DNA of 64,000 bases from Streptomyces narbonensis (GCF_014649015.1 NZ_BMSF01000018.1:62001-126000), one strand, 5' to 3'. Shown: positions 25,003 to 33,952, counted from the stretch's first letter. Notes: generated by a model from the sequence alone, not told the origin. Made by a program: numbers and translations.

Positions 25003-26255
25003 GTGACGGTGGAGAGCACGCTTGAGACGGTCTTCCGGATGGAGTCGGCGCGGATCATCGCCACGGTGGCGCGGATCGTCAGGGACGTCGGCATCGCCGA
25101 GGAGATCGCCCAGGACGCGCTCGTCTCCGCCCTCGAACAGTGGCCGCGGTCAGGGGTCCCGGACCGTCCGGGCGCCTGGCTGACGGCCGCGGCGAAGCAC
25201 CGCGCCGTCGACCTCGTGCGGCGGCGCGAGACGTACGCGCGCAAGCTCGCCGAGGTCGGCCGGACGCTCGACGAGGCGTCGTACGACCCCGAGCCGTCCG
25301 GTCCCGGCGACATCGACGACGACGTCCTCCGGCTCGTCTTCACCGCCTGCCATCCGGTGCTCTCCGCCGACGCCCGCGCGGCGCTCACCCTGCGGCTCGT
25401 CGGCGGGCTCCGGACCGACGAGATCGCGCGTGCCTTCCTCGTCCCGGAGGCGACGGTCGCGGCCCGGATCACCCGCGCCAAGCGGTCGCTGGCTAAGGCG
25501 GGCGTGGAGTTCGAGGTGCCCTACGGGGCGGCGCGGGCCGCCCGGCTCGGCTCCGTCCTGGAGGTCGTCTACCTGATCTTCAACGAGGGGTACGCGGCCA
25601 CCGCGGGCGACGACCTGCTGCGGCCCGCGCTGTGCGAGGACGCGCTGCGGCTCGCCCGGGTGCTCGAAGGGCTGATGGCCGGGGAGGGCGAGGTCCACGG
25701 CCTGGCGGCCCTGCTGGAGCTCCAGGCCTCCCGCTTCGCGACCCGGACCGGGCCCGACGGGCAGCCGGTGCTCCTCGCCGACCAGAACAGGAGCCGCTGG
25801 AACCGCCTGCTGATGCGGCGCGGGTTCGCCGCCCTGGAGCGCGCCGGCGACGGGCGGACCTACGGCCCGTACGCCCTCCAGGCCGCCGTCGCCGCCTGCC
25901 ACGCGCGGGCGGTGACCTACGAGGAGCGGACTGGCGGACCATCGCCGCCCTGTACGGGCGGCTCGCGGCCGTCGCGCCCTCCCCGGTGGTCGAGCTGAAC
26001 CGCGCGGTCGCCGTCTCGATGGCCGACGGCCCGGAGGCCGGTCTCGCGCTCGTCGACGCCCTGGCCGACGGGTCCGCCCTGGCGGGCTACCACCTGCTGC
26101 CGAGCGTGCGCGGCGACCTGCTGGCCCGGCTGGGGCGGACGGCGGAGGCCCGGGCCGAGTTCGAGCGGGCGGCCTCGCTCACCCGGAACGCGCGCGAGCG
26201 GGAGCTGCTCCTCGGGCGGGCGCGCCGGGCGGACGGCGGGCCGGGCGCTCAGTAG
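25003..26255 (+). pseudogene. ECF42-type RNA polymerase sigma factor gene, interrupted by a frameshift
   Basis: The GTG at 25003 begins VTVESTLETVFRMESARIIA, with sigma region 2 (IAEEIAQDALVSALEQW), region 4 (LTLRLVGGLRTDEIARAFLV, VAARITRAK) and the long C-terminal extension typical of ECF42 (SVLEVVYLIFNEGYAA). At about 25926 the frame changes: after TYEE the conserved DWRTIAALYGRLAAVAPSPV continues in the next frame to the stop at 26253-26255. One missing base restores the full protein of about 417 aa. As given, the frame ends at 25998 after 23 unrelated residues. The YCII gene upstream is its usual partner. Confidence 0.82.
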
Positions 26256-27754
26256 CGCAGGATCCGGCCGGCGGCGGTGCCGACGAGGACAGTGCCGTCG
26301 GGGGCCGCGTGCACCGAGAGCGGACCGTGCGGGGGCAGGAGCCGCCGGTCGAGGACGGTGCCGTCGGCGGCGTCGACCGAGAGCAGCGTGCCGTCGGTGC
26401 AGAGGGAGTGCAGGACGCCGGCGTGCGCGTCGAGGTCGACCACCGTGACGGACCCGGGCCCGTCCTCGGGCCCCAGGGGCAGGGTCCAGACGACGTTCCC
26501 GGCGGGGAAGGCCCGGCGGACCAGCTCCGTCCGGCCGTGCAGGAGCGCGGGACCGCCGTCGTCGGAGACGTACACCGCACGGCCGAGCGGGCGGTCGACC
26601 CAGAAGGGTTCCAGCGGGAAGAGCGTCGTCTCGGCGCCGGTGCGGGGATCGAGCGCGATCACGTCCCGGCGGCGCCGGCCGTACAGCAGCTCGGGGCAGC
26701 GGCGGGCGTCGACCGGGACGAGGTCGTACCGGTCCGGCTCGTGGACCGTGACGAGCGGGGTGCCGTCGGCGGCGAAGATCCGGGTGTTGGGGGCGGGATC
26801 CTCCTTCTCGCTGCTGCGGTCGTACGTGTCCCTGATCGCCCACACCCCGTCCGTACGGGCCGAGAGCGCCGCAGCGAAGGGCACCGACGGGTCGTCGAGG
26901 ACCGTGCCGTCGGAGAGGTCGACGCGAGGGAAGCCGGTGCGAGTACGGGAGTCGGGGCCGGGAACCGTGACGCGGGCCGTCCGCTCGTCGGCCGAGACCT
27001 CGATCCGGCGGCCGCCGGCCGCCGACGGCGCGGGCACGCTCCACAGCAGCGTCCCGTCGGGGGCCCAGCACTCGAGCGCGGTGTCCTTCCGGGTGGCGAG
27101 CACCCGGCCGTCCCTCAGCCCCGCCACGGCCCGGACCCCGCCCCTGCCCTCGTAGCTCCGGCCGGCCCGCTCGGCGAGCGCCTGGAGGAGCTGCGGCGCG
27201 GGATCCCGGTCGGCGGGGTACGGGAGAGGGGCGTCCAGGTCGACCGGCTGCTTCCGGAGGGCCGGCAGGTCGAGGGCGTCGGGGGCGAGGCCGAGCCATT
27301 CCTCGCGGGCCACGACGGCCCCGGACCGCTCGAACTCCGCCCCGTCGTGCATGGCGCAGAAGGTGAGTTCGAGGGAGATCGGGGCCGTCCAGCGGACCAG
27401 CTCGACACCCCATTGGGGATCGGCGAAGTCCACGCGGTGGCCGCTTGAGGGGTCGAGGAGGACGAGGAGTCCCTCGCGCATGTACGCGTCGCTGTTGTCG
27501 AAGCCGATCGCGAGGAGCGGGAGCTCGGGGTGGAAGGCCATCGTGTCCGTCTCCATGGCCACCGTCAGGACGTGCGCGCAGGAGAGGTCGGCGGCGCGGT
27601 AGACCGCCACCCGGCTCAGATCCGACAGCACCGAACTGACCGCGATCCACTGACCGTCGGCGCTGACGGCGGCGTCGGTGGCGAGCCCGAACAGTTCGGG
27701 GAAGGGTTCCTCGTGGAAGACCGCACGGGGGGTGGCCGTCGGCTGCTCAGGCAT
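26249..27754 (-). CDS. WD40/PQQ-type beta-propeller protein, function unknown
   Basis: The 501-aa protein has no signal peptide or membrane segment. It contains repeated propeller-like strands, for example AAVSADGQWIAVSS, GRVLATRKDTALECWAPDG, GTPLVTVHEPDRY and APDGTVLVGTAAGRILRY. Asp/Trp/Gly periodicity suggests a cytosolic beta-propeller, likely a binding scaffold. It overlaps the next upstream gene by eight bases on the same strand, so the two are translationally coupled. Its end overlaps the convergent sigma-factor gene by seven bases. Confidence 0.82.
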   Translation of the reverse strand: MPEQPTATPRAVFHEEPFPELFGLATDAAVSADGQWIAVSSVLSDLSRVAVYRAADLSCAHVLTVAMETDTMAFHPELPLLAIGFDNSDAYMREGLLVLLDPSSGHRVDFADPQWGVELVRWTAPISLELTFCAMHDGAEFERSGAVVAREEWLGLAPDALDLPALRKQPVDLDAPLPYPADRDPAPQLLQALAERAGRSYEGRGGVRAVAGLRDGRVLATRKDTALECWAPDGTLLWSVPAPSAAGGRRIEVSADERTARVTVPGPDSRTRTGFPRVDLSDGTVLDDPSVPFAAALSARTDGVWAIRDTYDRSSEKEDPAPNTRIFAADGTPLVTVHEPDRYDLVPVDARRCPELLYGRRRRDVIALDPRTGAETTLFPLEPFWVDRPLGRAVYVSDDGGPALLHGRTELVRRAFPAGNVVWTLPLGPEDGPGSVTVVDLDAHAGVLHSLCTDGTLLSVDAADGTVLDRRLLPPHGPLSVHAAPDGTVLVGTAAGRILRY

Positions 27755-28397
27755 GGTGCTCCGTCATGTGGGTGAACGTGACGCGGGTGAGGACCGCCAG
27801 GGTCTCCGGCGTCGCCTGTGGCGCGAGGACCCGGAAGGACGCGGCGAAGGCCGCCGACTCCGCGCAGAGCGTGCGCGCCTCCAGGGCCTGGTTGAGGCGG
27901 GGCATCACCTCGTAGGAGCAGTACGGGTGCTCGGCCTCGACGAACGCCCGCAGGCTCTCCTCGTACGAGGTGTACTCGCCGTCGTACGCCCAGCCGTCCA
28001 GCGACAGCAGCAGCGGGAAGCGCGCCCGCACCTCCCACGCGGCGAGCGGCACCTCCTCGTACGTGGCGTCCTTCTGGCGGTCCGCGAGCCGCAGCAGCGT
28101 CGCGAGGCCGGTCATGAACGCGGGCACGCCCTGCGCTCCGGCGGCTGCCCGCCAGGTCCTGCGGTCCGCCTCCGGGCAGGTGTCGAGGAACTCCTCGCTG
28201 AAGACGGTCGACAGGTAGTCCAGCTGGGAGGCGAGGTGCTGCGGGGTGTGCCGCCAGGCGGGGTCCCAGTACTCCGTCCGCGTGACGCGGTCGAAGCGCA
28301 GGACCTCCCACTCCAGCGGATCGGGTCCGCCGGCGGCCAGTCCGACGAGGTGAGCGATCGGACCGGTGGTGAACATGCCCTCCGGATGCAGCGCCAT
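27747..28397 (-). CDS. Conserved hypothetical protein (216 aa)
   Basis: The soluble protein is rich in Trp, Tyr and acidic residues (EWEVLRFDRV, EYWDPAWRH, YDGEYTSYEESLRAF). It has no signal peptide or membrane segment. It shares an eight-base overlap with the beta-propeller gene downstream and probably works with it. No family was recognised. The ATG at 28397 gives a plausible N-terminus MALHPEGMFTTG. Confidence 0.75.
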   Translation of the reverse strand: MALHPEGMFTTGPIAHLVGLAAGGPDPLEWEVLRFDRVTRTEYWDPAWRHTPQHLASQLDYLSTVFSEEFLDTCPEADRRTWRAAAGAQGVPAFMTGLATLLRLADRQKDATYEEVPLAAWEVRARFPLLLSLDGWAYDGEYTSYEESLRAFVEAEHPYCSYEVMPRLNQALEARTLCAESAAFAASFRVLAPQATPETLAVLTRVTFTHMTEHHA

Positions 28398-28460
28398 GGC
28401 GCTCCGCCCCCCCAGGTCTGGATCCTTCCGTCTACGGAACTCTAGCCAGGGGCCGCCAGG

Positions 28461-29651
28461 TCACCGGCCCCCGCCCGCCGGCCGGCCGATGAGCATCGTC
28501 GGGGCTCCCGCGACCCGAGTGAGCAGCACCGTCGCGGAGTTGGGGCCCTTCGGCTTCACCTTCCGCCGGATCTCCTCCGGTTCGACCGCCGAGCCGCGCT
28601 TCTTCACGGTCAGGGTGCCGACCTCGCGCTCCCGCAGCAGGGCCTTCAACTTCTTGAGGTTGAAGGGGAGTTCGTCGGTGACCTCGTATGCGGCCGCGTA
28701 CGGGGTGGGGGTGAGCGCGTCCGCCGTGACGTACGCGATCGTCTCGTCGATCAGGCCGCCGTCCAGCTCCTCCGCCACCTCGGCGACGAGGTGCGCGCGG
28801 ATGACGGCGCCGTCCGGCTCGTACAGGTAGCGGCCGACGGGGCGGACCGCCGGGTCGGGCAGTCCCCGGCCGGTGAGGCCCGCGCCCGAGGGCAGGAGCG
28901 TGGCGCGGCGGGCGCCCGGCTCCGTGCCGAACCAGAGCACGGCCTCCTTCACGTCCCCGCCGTCCGAGATCCACTCGGCCTCGGCGTCCTCCGGGACGGC
29001 CTCGTGCGGGATGCCGGGGGCGACCTTCAGGGCTGCGTGCGGGGCTTTGCGGGCGGCCTCGACGGCCCAGGAGAGCGGCGGGGAGTACGCCTCGGGGTCG
29101 AAGATCCTGCCCCGGCCGCCGCGCCGCGCGGGGTCGACGAAGACCGCGCCGTACGGGCCGGTGTCGATCTCGGTCACGTCCGCGCACCGGACCTCGATCA
29201 GCTCCGCGAGGCCGAGCGCCTCGGCGTTGGCGCGGGCCACCTCGGCGGTGAGCGGGTCGCGGTCGACGGCGAGGACGGCGATCCCGGCGCGGGCGAGGGC
29301 GATCGCGTCGCCGCCGATCCCGGAGCAGAGGTCCGCGACGCTGCCGACGCCGAGCGCCTTGAGCCGGGACGCCCGGTAGGTGCCGACCGAGGCGCGGGTC
29401 GACTGCTCGACGCCGTTGGGCGTGAAGTACATCCGGTACGCGTCCTCGGCGCCGAACTTCGCCACCGCGCGCTGGCGCAGCCGGGCCTGGCCGACCGCCG
29501 AGGTGACGAGCTCGGCGGGGTGGTCGCGGCGCAGCCGGGAGACGACCGCCAGCTCCTGGGCGGGGTCGTAGTCGCGCAGGGCGGCGAGCAGGGCCTGCCC
29601 CTCGGGCGTGAGCAGGGCGGTGAACTGGGCGAGGTCGGTCACCCGTCCCAT
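28461..29651 (-). CDS. Class I SAM-dependent methyltransferase with THUMP-like C-terminal domain
   Basis: The 396-aa protein has SAM-binding motif I VADLCSGIGGDAIALARAG near residue 99 and motif II AVDRDPLTAEVARANAEALG. The catalytic block AVFVDPARRGGRG contains DPAR in place of DPPY, as in a group of bacterial methyltransferase-like proteins. The C-terminal region ELPFNLKKLKALLRERE, with VKKRGSAVEPEEIRRKVK, is the THUMP-like domain that suggests an RNA substrate. The ATG at 29651 is favoured because the longer frame adds low-complexity sequence. Target unknown. Confidence 0.88.
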   Translation of the reverse strand: MGRVTDLAQFTALLTPEGQALLAALRDYDPAQELAVVSRLRRDHPAELVTSAVGQARLRQRAVAKFGAEDAYRMYFTPNGVEQSTRASVGTYRASRLKALGVGSVADLCSGIGGDAIALARAGIAVLAVDRDPLTAEVARANAEALGLAELIEVRCADVTEIDTGPYGAVFVDPARRGGRGRIFDPEAYSPPLSWAVEAARKAPHAALKVAPGIPHEAVPEDAEAEWISDGGDVKEAVLWFGTEPGARRATLLPSGAGLTGRGLPDPAVRPVGRYLYEPDGAVIRAHLVAEVAEELDGGLIDETIAYVTADALTPTPYAAAYEVTDELPFNLKKLKALLREREVGTLTVKKRGSAVEPEEIRRKVKPKGPNSATVLLTRVAGAPTMLIGRPAGGGR

Positions 29652-29781
29652 TGTGGGCCCTGCGGCGCTGTGGGCCGGTCGGGGGACGGTGGGGGCCGTC
29701 CGGCGGTGTCGTGGTCCGGAGGGCGCGTGAGCACTGACAGTATGCGGCGCCATACAGCTTGTACGACAAGAGGAAGAATTT

Positions 29782-30741
29782 ATGGTGATCAGCGCGCACC
29801 CTTTCCGGCGGACCCTAGGGGCCGCTCTCGTCGTCGCAGCCCTCGCCTCCGCCGCCACGGCCTGCTCCGACTCCGGGCCTGCCGGGCCTGCCGGGCCAGC
29901 CGGGCCAGCCGGGGCCGAGCGCGAAGCCCCCGCGCCCGGCCCCGGCCAGCAGGGCCGGGCGCAGGCTCCGGGTTCGGCCGGCGCGCTCAACGCGTACGTC
30001 GAGAGGGTCCGTCAGCAGAAGGCCGCCCGCGCGCTCGCCGCCAAGAAGTGGGGCCTCGCCAAGACCCCGCTCGACGCGCCGGCCCCGCCGAAGGTCAAGC
30101 CGAAGATCACCACCCGGAAGGGGTTCGAGACGGACGGCGAGGGCCTGCCGCCCGTCTTCACCACCGTGCCGACCAAGGAGAAGGTCGTCTTCCTGACGAT
30201 CGACGACGGCGCGGAGAAGGACCCCGAGCTGCTGCGGATGATGAAGGACCTCCGCATCCCCTACAGCGCCTTCCTCAGCGACTACGTCGTCAAGGACGAC
30301 TACGGCTACTTCGCGAGGATGCAGAAGTCGCTGGAGTCCGGGGTCGCCCTGCACAACCACACCCTCAACCACCGCTACCTGCCCGGACTCTCGTACAAGC
30401 AGCAGAAGCGCGAGATCTGCGGGATGCAGGACGTCATCGAGAAGCGGTTCGGCAAGCGGCCCCCGCTCTTCCGTCCGCCGTACGGCAACTACAACGAGGA
30501 CACGCTGCGCGCCGCGAAGTCCTGCGGGGTCAAGGCGGTCCCGCTGTGGGCCTCCGAGGCCTTCCCCGACCACATGGAGTGGCGCGAGTGGGACCGGGAC
30601 CTGCATCCCGGCGACATCGTGCTCACCCACTTCCGGGGCAAGGGCGACTGGAAGGGCACGATGCCCGACATGATCCGGCGGGTCATGAACGTGATCACGG
30701 CCAAGGGATACGCGGTCGCGAAGCTCGAGGACTACGTGTGA
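29782..30741 (+). CDS. Polysaccharide deacetylase (NodB-type) lipoprotein, paralog 2
   Basis: The 319-aa protein has a signal peptide with lipobox SAATAC, then a short collagen-like tract (GPAGPAGPAGPAG). The NodB domain has TIDDGAEKDPELLRMMKDL, HTLNHRYL, RPPYGNYNEDT, THFRGKGDW and the ending AKLEDYV. It matches paralog 1 (23593) motif by motif, so the pair arose by duplication. The predicted role is glycan deacetylation outside the membrane. ATG 29782 has AGAGGAAG upstream. Confidence 0.9.
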   Translation: MVISAHPFRRTLGAALVVAALASAATACSDSGPAGPAGPAGPAGAEREAPAPGPGQQGRAQAPGSAGALNAYVERVRQQKAARALAAKKWGLAKTPLDAPAPPKVKPKITTRKGFETDGEGLPPVFTTVPTKEKVVFLTIDDGAEKDPELLRMMKDLRIPYSAFLSDYVVKDDYGYFARMQKSLESGVALHNHTLNHRYLPGLSYKQQKREICGMQDVIEKRFGKRPPLFRPPYGNYNEDTLRAAKSCGVKAVPLWASEAFPDHMEWREWDRDLHPGDIVLTHFRGKGDWKGTMPDMIRRVMNVITAKGYAVAKLEDYV

Positions 30742-31091
30742 CGCGAGGGTGGAGCGTGAACCGGCTGCGCCGGGCCGCGGCAGGCGCGGCGCTGGCCGGC
30801 GTCCTGCTCGCCGCCTCCGGCTGCGCCTCCTCGGTCGACCCGATCGAGCGGCTGGGGCGGAAGGCGGCGGAGCGGATGGGGACGCGGGACGGGGACGCGG
30901 GCGTGGACTCGACGACGATGGCGGAGGGCGCGGACTCGAAGACAGTGGCGGAGGGCGCGGACTCGAAGACAGTGGTGGAGGGCGCGGACTCGAAGACCGT
31001 GGTGGAGGGCGCGGACTCGACGGCCGTGGCGGAGGGCGCGACCGTGGCGGAGGGCGCGGAAGGGCGTACGGGAATCTCAGCGGGTCCCTGA
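30738..31091 (+). CDS. Small repeat-containing lipoprotein
   Basis: The 117-aa product is coupled by GTGA to the deacetylase stop. It has a signal sequence with lipobox LAASGC (Cys30 from this start). The mature part contains a tandem 9-residue repeat with consensus VAEGADSKT (three to four copies plus partials). No domain is recognisable. It might be a short exported tether for the deacetylase product or for the wall. A GTG at 30756 is an alternative start. Confidence 0.65.
   Translation: MTRGWSVNRLRRAAAGAALAGVLLAASGCASSVDPIERLGRKAAERMGTRDGDAGVDSTTMAEGADSKTVAEGADSKTVVEGADSKTVVEGADSTAVAEGATVAEGAEGRTGISAGP
30920..31060 (+). repeat. 27-bp in-frame tandem repeat
   Basis: GTGGCGGAGGGCGCGGACTC-type units with a 27-base period encode VAEGADSKT repeats, the last copies shortened. 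Unit divergence is low, so the tract is recent or actively homogenised. Confidence 0.85.
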
Positions 31092-31116
31092 GCCCCGCTC
31101 AGGCCACACCGGAGGG

Positions 31117-31545
31117 TCACCCTCCCGGGCACTCGCACGGCCCGCCCCCGCTGGTGCAGACGCACCGTGACGCGGACGGGGACGCCGGGGCCGTCGGCCC
31201 CGGCGGTGCGGGGTGCGCCCGCGCCCACTCCTGGATCCCGAAGGCCAGCGTGCCGATGCCGAGCAGCGCGGCCGCCAGGAACTGGCCCCCCGCGGTCCAG
31301 GGCAGGCCGCCGCGCAGCATGGCCCAGGCGAGCAGCAGGACGCCGGCCGTGACCGCCCCGAAGACCAGCACCGGCACCCAGTCCATCGGGGGAGGTCCGG
31401 CGGGGCGCGGGTCGTAGCTCCCGGCCCACCGCCGCATGCCCAGGGTGAAAGCGGCGATCAGGACGATCGCGCCCTCCAGGACGAGGAGGAGGACGCCGAA
31501 CAGGGCGTCGCCGGCCGGGCGTACCGGGGGAGGGGAGGTCGTCAT
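31117..31545 (-). CDS. Small three-helix membrane protein
   Basis: The 142-aa protein has three hydrophobic segments (about residues 15-36, 57-78 and 83-105), then a Pro/Ala/Ser-rich tail with CVCTSGGGPCEC, three to four closely spaced cysteines. This resembles uncharacterised streptomycete membrane proteins. The cysteine tail is odd and could bind metal or form disulfides. It is convergent with the lipoprotein gene and lies upstream of the groES control region in the opposite direction. Confidence 0.75.
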   Translation of the reverse strand: MTTSPPPVRPAGDALFGVLLLVLEGAIVLIAAFTLGMRRWAGSYDPRPAGPPPMDWVPVLVFGAVTAGVLLLAWAMLRGGLPWTAGGQFLAAALLGIGTLAFGIQEWARAHPAPPGPTAPASPSASRCVCTSGGGPCECPGG

Positions 31546-31599
31546 GGCCGCACCGTCGTACGGAACCGCGGGGTCCGCCCCGGCGTTACCCGTACCGAG

Positions 31600-31725
31600 A
31601 CCGGAACGACGCGGGACCGGAACGACGCGACGCGTGGCGACGCGGGACCGGACCGGCGCGACGCGTGACCACGCGACCAGGGCGACGCGACCCGACGCGA
31701 GACGACCCAGGGCGACGCGCGACAG
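31600..31725. repeat. Degenerate GACGCG-rich repeats upstream of groES
   Basis: Within the 358-base gap between 31545 and groES, units such as GGGACCGGAACGACGCG and GGCGACGCG recur irregularly over about 125 bases. There is no credible gene. The rest of the gap holds the two CIRCE elements and the groES promoter. Confidence 0.7.
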
Positions 31726-31732
31726 CGTGGAA

Positions 31733-31759
31733 TTGGCACTCCGCTTGACCGAGTGCTAA
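31733..31759 (+). promoter_or_regulatory. CIRCE element 1 (HrcA operator)
   Basis: TTGGCACTC (31733-31741), nine-base spacer, GAGTGCTAA (31751-31759). It matches the CIRCE consensus TTAGCACTC-N9-GAGTGCTAA except for one position. It overlaps the -35 of the groES promoter. Confidence 0.95.
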
Positions 31760-31774
31760 TCGCGGTCATAGTCT
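31745..31774 (+). promoter_or_regulatory. groESL1 promoter
   Basis: TTGACC (31745-31750) and TAGTCT (31769-31774) with an 18-base spacer fit a HrdB promoter. It is framed by the two CIRCE operators, so HrcA would block polymerase access until heat shock. Confidence 0.75.
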
Positions 31775-31779
31775 CGGCT

Positions 31780-31806
31780 CTGGCACTCCCCACTGGAGAG
31801 TGCCAA
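31780..31806 (+). promoter_or_regulatory. CIRCE element 2 (HrcA operator)
   Basis: CTGGCACTC (31780-31788), nine-base spacer, GAGTGCCAA (31798-31806), directly downstream of the promoter. Two mismatches in the left arm and one in the right arm relative to consensus. Confidence 0.92.
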
Positions 31807-31903
31807 CACAGCGACGGGCAGGTCCGGCACCCGCGACGACGGATCCACCTGGTCGCCACCTCAGACAGTTGACCCCGTAATCTCCGAAGGGGGAGGTCGG
31901 ATC

Positions 31904-32212
31904 GTGACGACCACCAGCTCCAAGGTTGCCATCAAGCCGCTCGAGGACCGCATTGTGGTCCAGCCGCTCGACGCCGAGCAGACCACCGCCTCTGGCCTGG
32001 TCATCCCGGACACCGCGAAGGAGAAGCCCCAGGAGGGTGCTGTTCTCGCCGTGGGCCCGGGCCGCTTCGAGAACGGCGAGCGCCTGCCGCTCGACGTTCA
32101 GGTCGGCGACGTCGTGCTCTACAGCAAGTACGGCGGCACCGAGGTGAAGTACAACGGCGAGGAGTTCCTCGTCCTCTCGGCTCGCGACGTGCTCGCGATC
32201 ATCGAGAAGTAA
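31904..32212 (+). CDS. groES: Co-chaperonin GroES
   Basis: Forms the heptameric lid of the chaperonin chamber. The 102-aa protein has IKPLEDRIVVQPLDAEQTT, the mobile loop ASGLVIPDTAKEKPQEG, and EFLVLSARDVLAIIEK. The GTG start at 31904 follows GGGGGAGG. It is in an operon with groEL1, controlled by two CIRCE operators. Confidence 0.97.
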   Translation: MTTTSSKVAIKPLEDRIVVQPLDAEQTTASGLVIPDTAKEKPQEGAVLAVGPGRFENGERLPLDVQVGDVVLYSKYGGTEVKYNGEEFLVLSARDVLAIIEK

Positions 32213-32323
32213 TTCACCGAAGTATCTGAAGCAGATGCTTTGAGCTGCGCCCCTTGACCCCGCACAGGGCGTCCGGGGGCGCGGTTCGTTTCCACCCCAT
32301 TCCGAGAGGGCTGAACCGCTCCC

Positions 32324-33952
32324 ATGGCGAAGATCCTGAAGTTCGACGAGGACGCCCGTCGCGCCCTTGAGCGCGGCGTCAACAAGCTTGCCGACACGGT
32401 GAAGGTGACGATCGGCCCCAAGGGTCGCAACGTCGTCATCGACAAGAAGTTCGGCGCCCCCACCATCACCAACGACGGTGTCACGATCGCCCGTGAGGTC
32501 GAGATCGAGGACCCGTACGAGAACCTCGGCGCCCAGCTGGTGAAGGAGGTGGCGACCAAGACCAACGACATCGCGGGTGACGGCACCACCACCGCCACCG
32601 TGCTCGCCCAGGCCCTGGTCCGCGAGGGTCTGCGCAACGTCGCCGCCGGCGCCTCCCCGGCCGCCCTGAAGAAGGGCATCGACGCCGCCGTCAAGGCCGT
32701 CTCCGAGGAGCTCCTCGCCACCGCGCGCCCGATCGAGGACAAGTCCGACATCGCCGCCGTCGCCGCGCTCTCCGCGCAGGACCAGCAGGTCGGCGAGCTC
32801 ATCGCCGAGGCGATGGACAAGGTCGGCAAGGACGGTGTCATCACCGTCGAGGAGTCCAACACCTTCGGCCTGGAGCTCGACTTCACCGAGGGCATGGCCT
32901 TCGACAAGGGCTACCTGTCCCCGTACATGGTCACCGACCAGGAGCGTATGGAGGCCGTCCTCGACGACCCGTACATCCTGATCAACCAGGGCAAGATCTC
33001 CTCGATCCAGGACCTGCTGCCCATCCTGGAGAAGGTCATCCAGGCCGGCGCCAGCAAGCCGCTGCTGATCATCGCCGAGGACGTCGAGGGCGAGGCCCTG
33101 TCGACCCTGGTCGTCAACAAGATCCGTGGCACCTTCAACGCCGTGGCCGTCAAGGCCCCCGGCTTCGGCGACCGCCGCAAGGCGATGCTCGGCGACATGG
33201 CCACCCTCACCGGTGCCACCGTCATCGCCGAGGAGGTCGGCCTCAAGCTCGACCAGGCCGGTCTGGACGTGCTGGGCACCGCCCGCCGCGTGACCATCGC
33301 CAAGGACTCCACCACCATCGTCGACGGTGGCGGCAACGCCGAGGACATCGCGGGCCGCGTCGGCCAGATCAAGGCCGAGATCGAGTCCACGGACTCCGAC
33401 TGGGACCGTGAGAAGCTCCAGGAGCGCCTCGCGAAGCTGGCCGGCGGCGTGTGCGTGATCAAGGTCGGCGCCGCCACCGAGGTGGAGCTGAAGGAGAAGA
33501 AGCACCGTCTGGAGGACGCCATCTCCGCGACCCGCGCCGCGGTCGAGGAGGGCATCGTCTCCGGTGGTGGCTCCGCCCTGGTCCACGCCGTCAAGGTCCT
33601 CGAGGGCAACCTCGACAAGACCGGCGACGAGGCCACGGGTGTCGCGGTCGTCCGCCGCGCCGCCGTCGAGCCGCTGCGCTGGATCGCCGAGAACGCCGGC
33701 CTCGAGGGCTACGTCATCACCTCGAAGGTGGCGGAGCTCGACAAGGGCCAGGGCTTCAACGCCGCGACCGGCGAGTACGGCGACCTGGTCAAGGCCGGCG
33801 TCATCGACCCGGTGAAGGTGACGCGCTCCGCCCTGGAGAACGCCGCCTCGATCGCCTCCCTCCTGCTCACCACCGAGACCCTCGTGGTGGAGAAGAAGGA
33901 AGAGGAGCCGGCGGACGCGGGCCACGGCCACGGCCACGGTCACTCGCACTGA
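32324..33952 (+). CDS. groEL1: Chaperonin GroEL1 with His-rich C-terminus
   Basis: ATP-driven folding chamber subunit, 542 aa. It has TIGPKGRNVVIDKKFG, the ATP site GDGTTTATVLAQALV, EGMAFDKGYLSPYM and VSGGGSALVHA. The C-terminus is HGHGHGHSH instead of the GGM repeat, which marks the actinobacterial GroEL1 type found in the groES operon. Streptomycetes usually hold a second groEL elsewhere. It follows groES by 111 bases. Confidence 0.97.
   Translation: MAKILKFDEDARRALERGVNKLADTVKVTIGPKGRNVVIDKKFGAPTITNDGVTIAREVEIEDPYENLGAQLVKEVATKTNDIAGDGTTTATVLAQALVREGLRNVAAGASPAALKKGIDAAVKAVSEELLATARPIEDKSDIAAVAALSAQDQQVGELIAEAMDKVGKDGVITVEESNTFGLELDFTEGMAFDKGYLSPYMVTDQERMEAVLDDPYILINQGKISSIQDLLPILEKVIQAGASKPLLIIAEDVEGEALSTLVVNKIRGTFNAVAVKAPGFGDRRKAMLGDMATLTGATVIAEEVGLKLDQAGLDVLGTARRVTIAKDSTTIVDGGGNAEDIAGRVGQIKAEIESTDSDWDREKLQERLAKLAGGVCVIKVGAATEVELKEKKHRLEDAISATRAAVEEGIVSGGGSALVHAVKVLEGNLDKTGDEATGVAVVRRAAVEPLRWIAENAGLEGYVITSKVAELDKGQGFNAATGEYGDLVKAGVIDPVKVTRSALENAASIASLLLTTETLVVEKKEEEPADAGHGHGHGHSH

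Noticed and set aside
25927..25998. C-terminal residues of the sigma frame after the shift
   Set aside because: GGPSPPCTGGSRPSRPP is not conserved-looking sequence; the true continuation is in the next frame.
31600..31725. Repeats upstream of groES as an ORF
   Set aside because: The short frames are Arg/Ala/Asp shadows with no ribosome site; the tract is better seen as degenerate repeats.
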